Source: an uncultured Chthonomonadales bacterium
GTDB lineage: Bacteria > Armatimonadota > Chthonomonadetes > Chthonomonadales > CAJBBX01
Direction of reading: 5' to 3'
Length of the DNA: 64,000 nt
Assembly: GCA_938005745.1 (NCBI GenBank)
Contig: CALLMM010000001.1
Location: forward strand, 372,001 to 436,000
The position numbers were made by a program, and so were the translations under genes. The notes beneath the pieces were generated by a model that searched no databases, had not been told where the DNA came from, and saw only the letters and a list, made by a program, of their open reading frames with translations. Within the stretch, counting starts at the first letter, position 1; every line of letters begins with the position of its first letter. Below are positions 63,602-64,000 of the stretch, piece after piece.

Positions 63602-64000
63602 TTGCGGCGCAAGCGCCCGCAAGATAGTTTTAAGTACGCCGCCGAAGGAATACTGCACTGCTTTCGCACGCAGCGGCATATGCAGTTTCACTTCATCATG
63701 CTCGTGCTGGTGCTGGCGTCCGGACTGCTGCTGGGGCTGGATACGCGGGATATGCTGATCCTGCTCTTCTGCATCAGTCTGGTGATCGCGACCGAGATGG
63801 TCAACACGGCGGTCGAGACCGTCGTGGACATGATCACGCAGACCTATCACCCGCTGGCAAAGCTCGCCAAAGATGTGGCGGCGGGGGCGGTGCTGATCGC
63901 GTCGGCGAACGCTGCCATCGCCGGCGTGCTGATCTTTTTCGGCAGCGACAGACTGCAGAACATACAGGGAGCGGTTCAGAAGGAGTTCAGCCCGGATGTG
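63602..64000 (+). CDS. dgkA: Diacylglycerol/undecaprenol kinase, cut by window end
   Basis: It starts at TTG 63602, eight bases after GGAG, and remains open to base 64000 (133 codons). SFKYAAEGILHCFRTQRHMQ, QFHFIMLVLVLASGLLLGLD, and IATEMVNTAVETVVDMITQT with the conserved E..N...E of the DgkA/UndPK family are present. HPLAKLAKDVAAGAVLIAS and a third helix follow. It phosphorylates undecaprenol or diacylglycerol in the membrane. The kinase core is complete; the frame continues past it, so a longer C-terminus or fused domain may lie outside the window. It is downstream of ybeY in the standard order. Confidence 0.93.
   Translation, partial: MRRKRPQDSFKYAAEGILHCFRTQRHMQFHFIMLVLVLASGLLLGLDTRDMLILLFCISLVIATEMVNTAVETVVDMITQTYHPLAKLAKDVAAGAVLIASANAAIAGVLIFFGSDRLQNIQGAVQKEFSPDV

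Overview
The window is a GC-rich bacterial chromosome segment, most likely from an Armatimonadota (Armatimonadetes) bacterium. This is an inference from content. There is a DUF1559-type prepilin ([20 protein letters not shown], then a [14 protein letters not shown] stretch and a C-terminal ADGH block) beside a GntR-LacI hybrid regulator. There are also many secreted carbohydrate-active enzymes, several proteins of the CRTAC1 (ASPIC/UnbV) family, and a DUF6785-type membrane protein. I saw no rRNA, tRNA, CRISPR array, transposase or phage gene.

Positions 1-14800 hold a polysaccharide-utilisation region. It has two DUF4038/GH140-like proteins, two clan GH-A-like hydrolases, a glutaminase-A-like (DUF4965) protein, an AEC transporter, a beta-helix pectate-lyase-like protein, two MDR dehydrogenases and a GH2 beta-mannosidase-like enzyme. 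Positions 14849-24625 are mainly one minus-strand series: class III aminotransferase, cupin/D-lyxose-isomerase-like protein, Gfo/Idh/MocA oxidoreductase, FGGY (xylulokinase-like) kinase, PhyH remnant, creatininase-family hydrolase, RbsB-like binding protein, RbsC-like permease and a TIM-barrel-like secreted protein. It reads as import and conversion of a pentose or pentose-like sugar. Three genes here are visibly broken: an FGE-sulfatase remnant at 940, a sulfatase cut short at about 15490, and a PhyH protein missing its middle at 19928.

Positions 24820-39463 carry the prepilin and regulator, which share a nearly identical promoter/operator, a small anchored protein, two CRTAC1 proteins, a DUF6785 membrane protein, an intact PhyH dioxygenase, two TPR proteins and a PilZ protein. 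Positions 39877-44230 hold katG, a zinc alcohol dehydrogenase and an alpha/beta hydrolase. A repeat-rich gap follows at 44231-44590.

Positions 44591-54904 form one long minus-strand series read from rpiB: rpiB, glyA, aldo/keto reductase, dCMP deaminase, WecA/TagO-like transferase, AI-2E-family protein, then TIR-zinc ribbon-TM-TPR, SLOG-like, stand-alone RyR, and a 2TM-RCK-RCK-RyR channel-like protein. The last four resemble a nucleotide-signalling or conflict module. They join the TIR and SLOG parts known from Thoeris defence to RyR domains and a channel-like protein, and are the strongest candidate here for an undescribed system.

Positions 55114-64000 are housekeeping: a NatAB-like ABC exporter, a SurA/PrsA-like foldase, scpA/scpB, a GtrA protein, and a PgpH-like 7TM-HD protein followed by ybeY and dgkA (cut by the window end).
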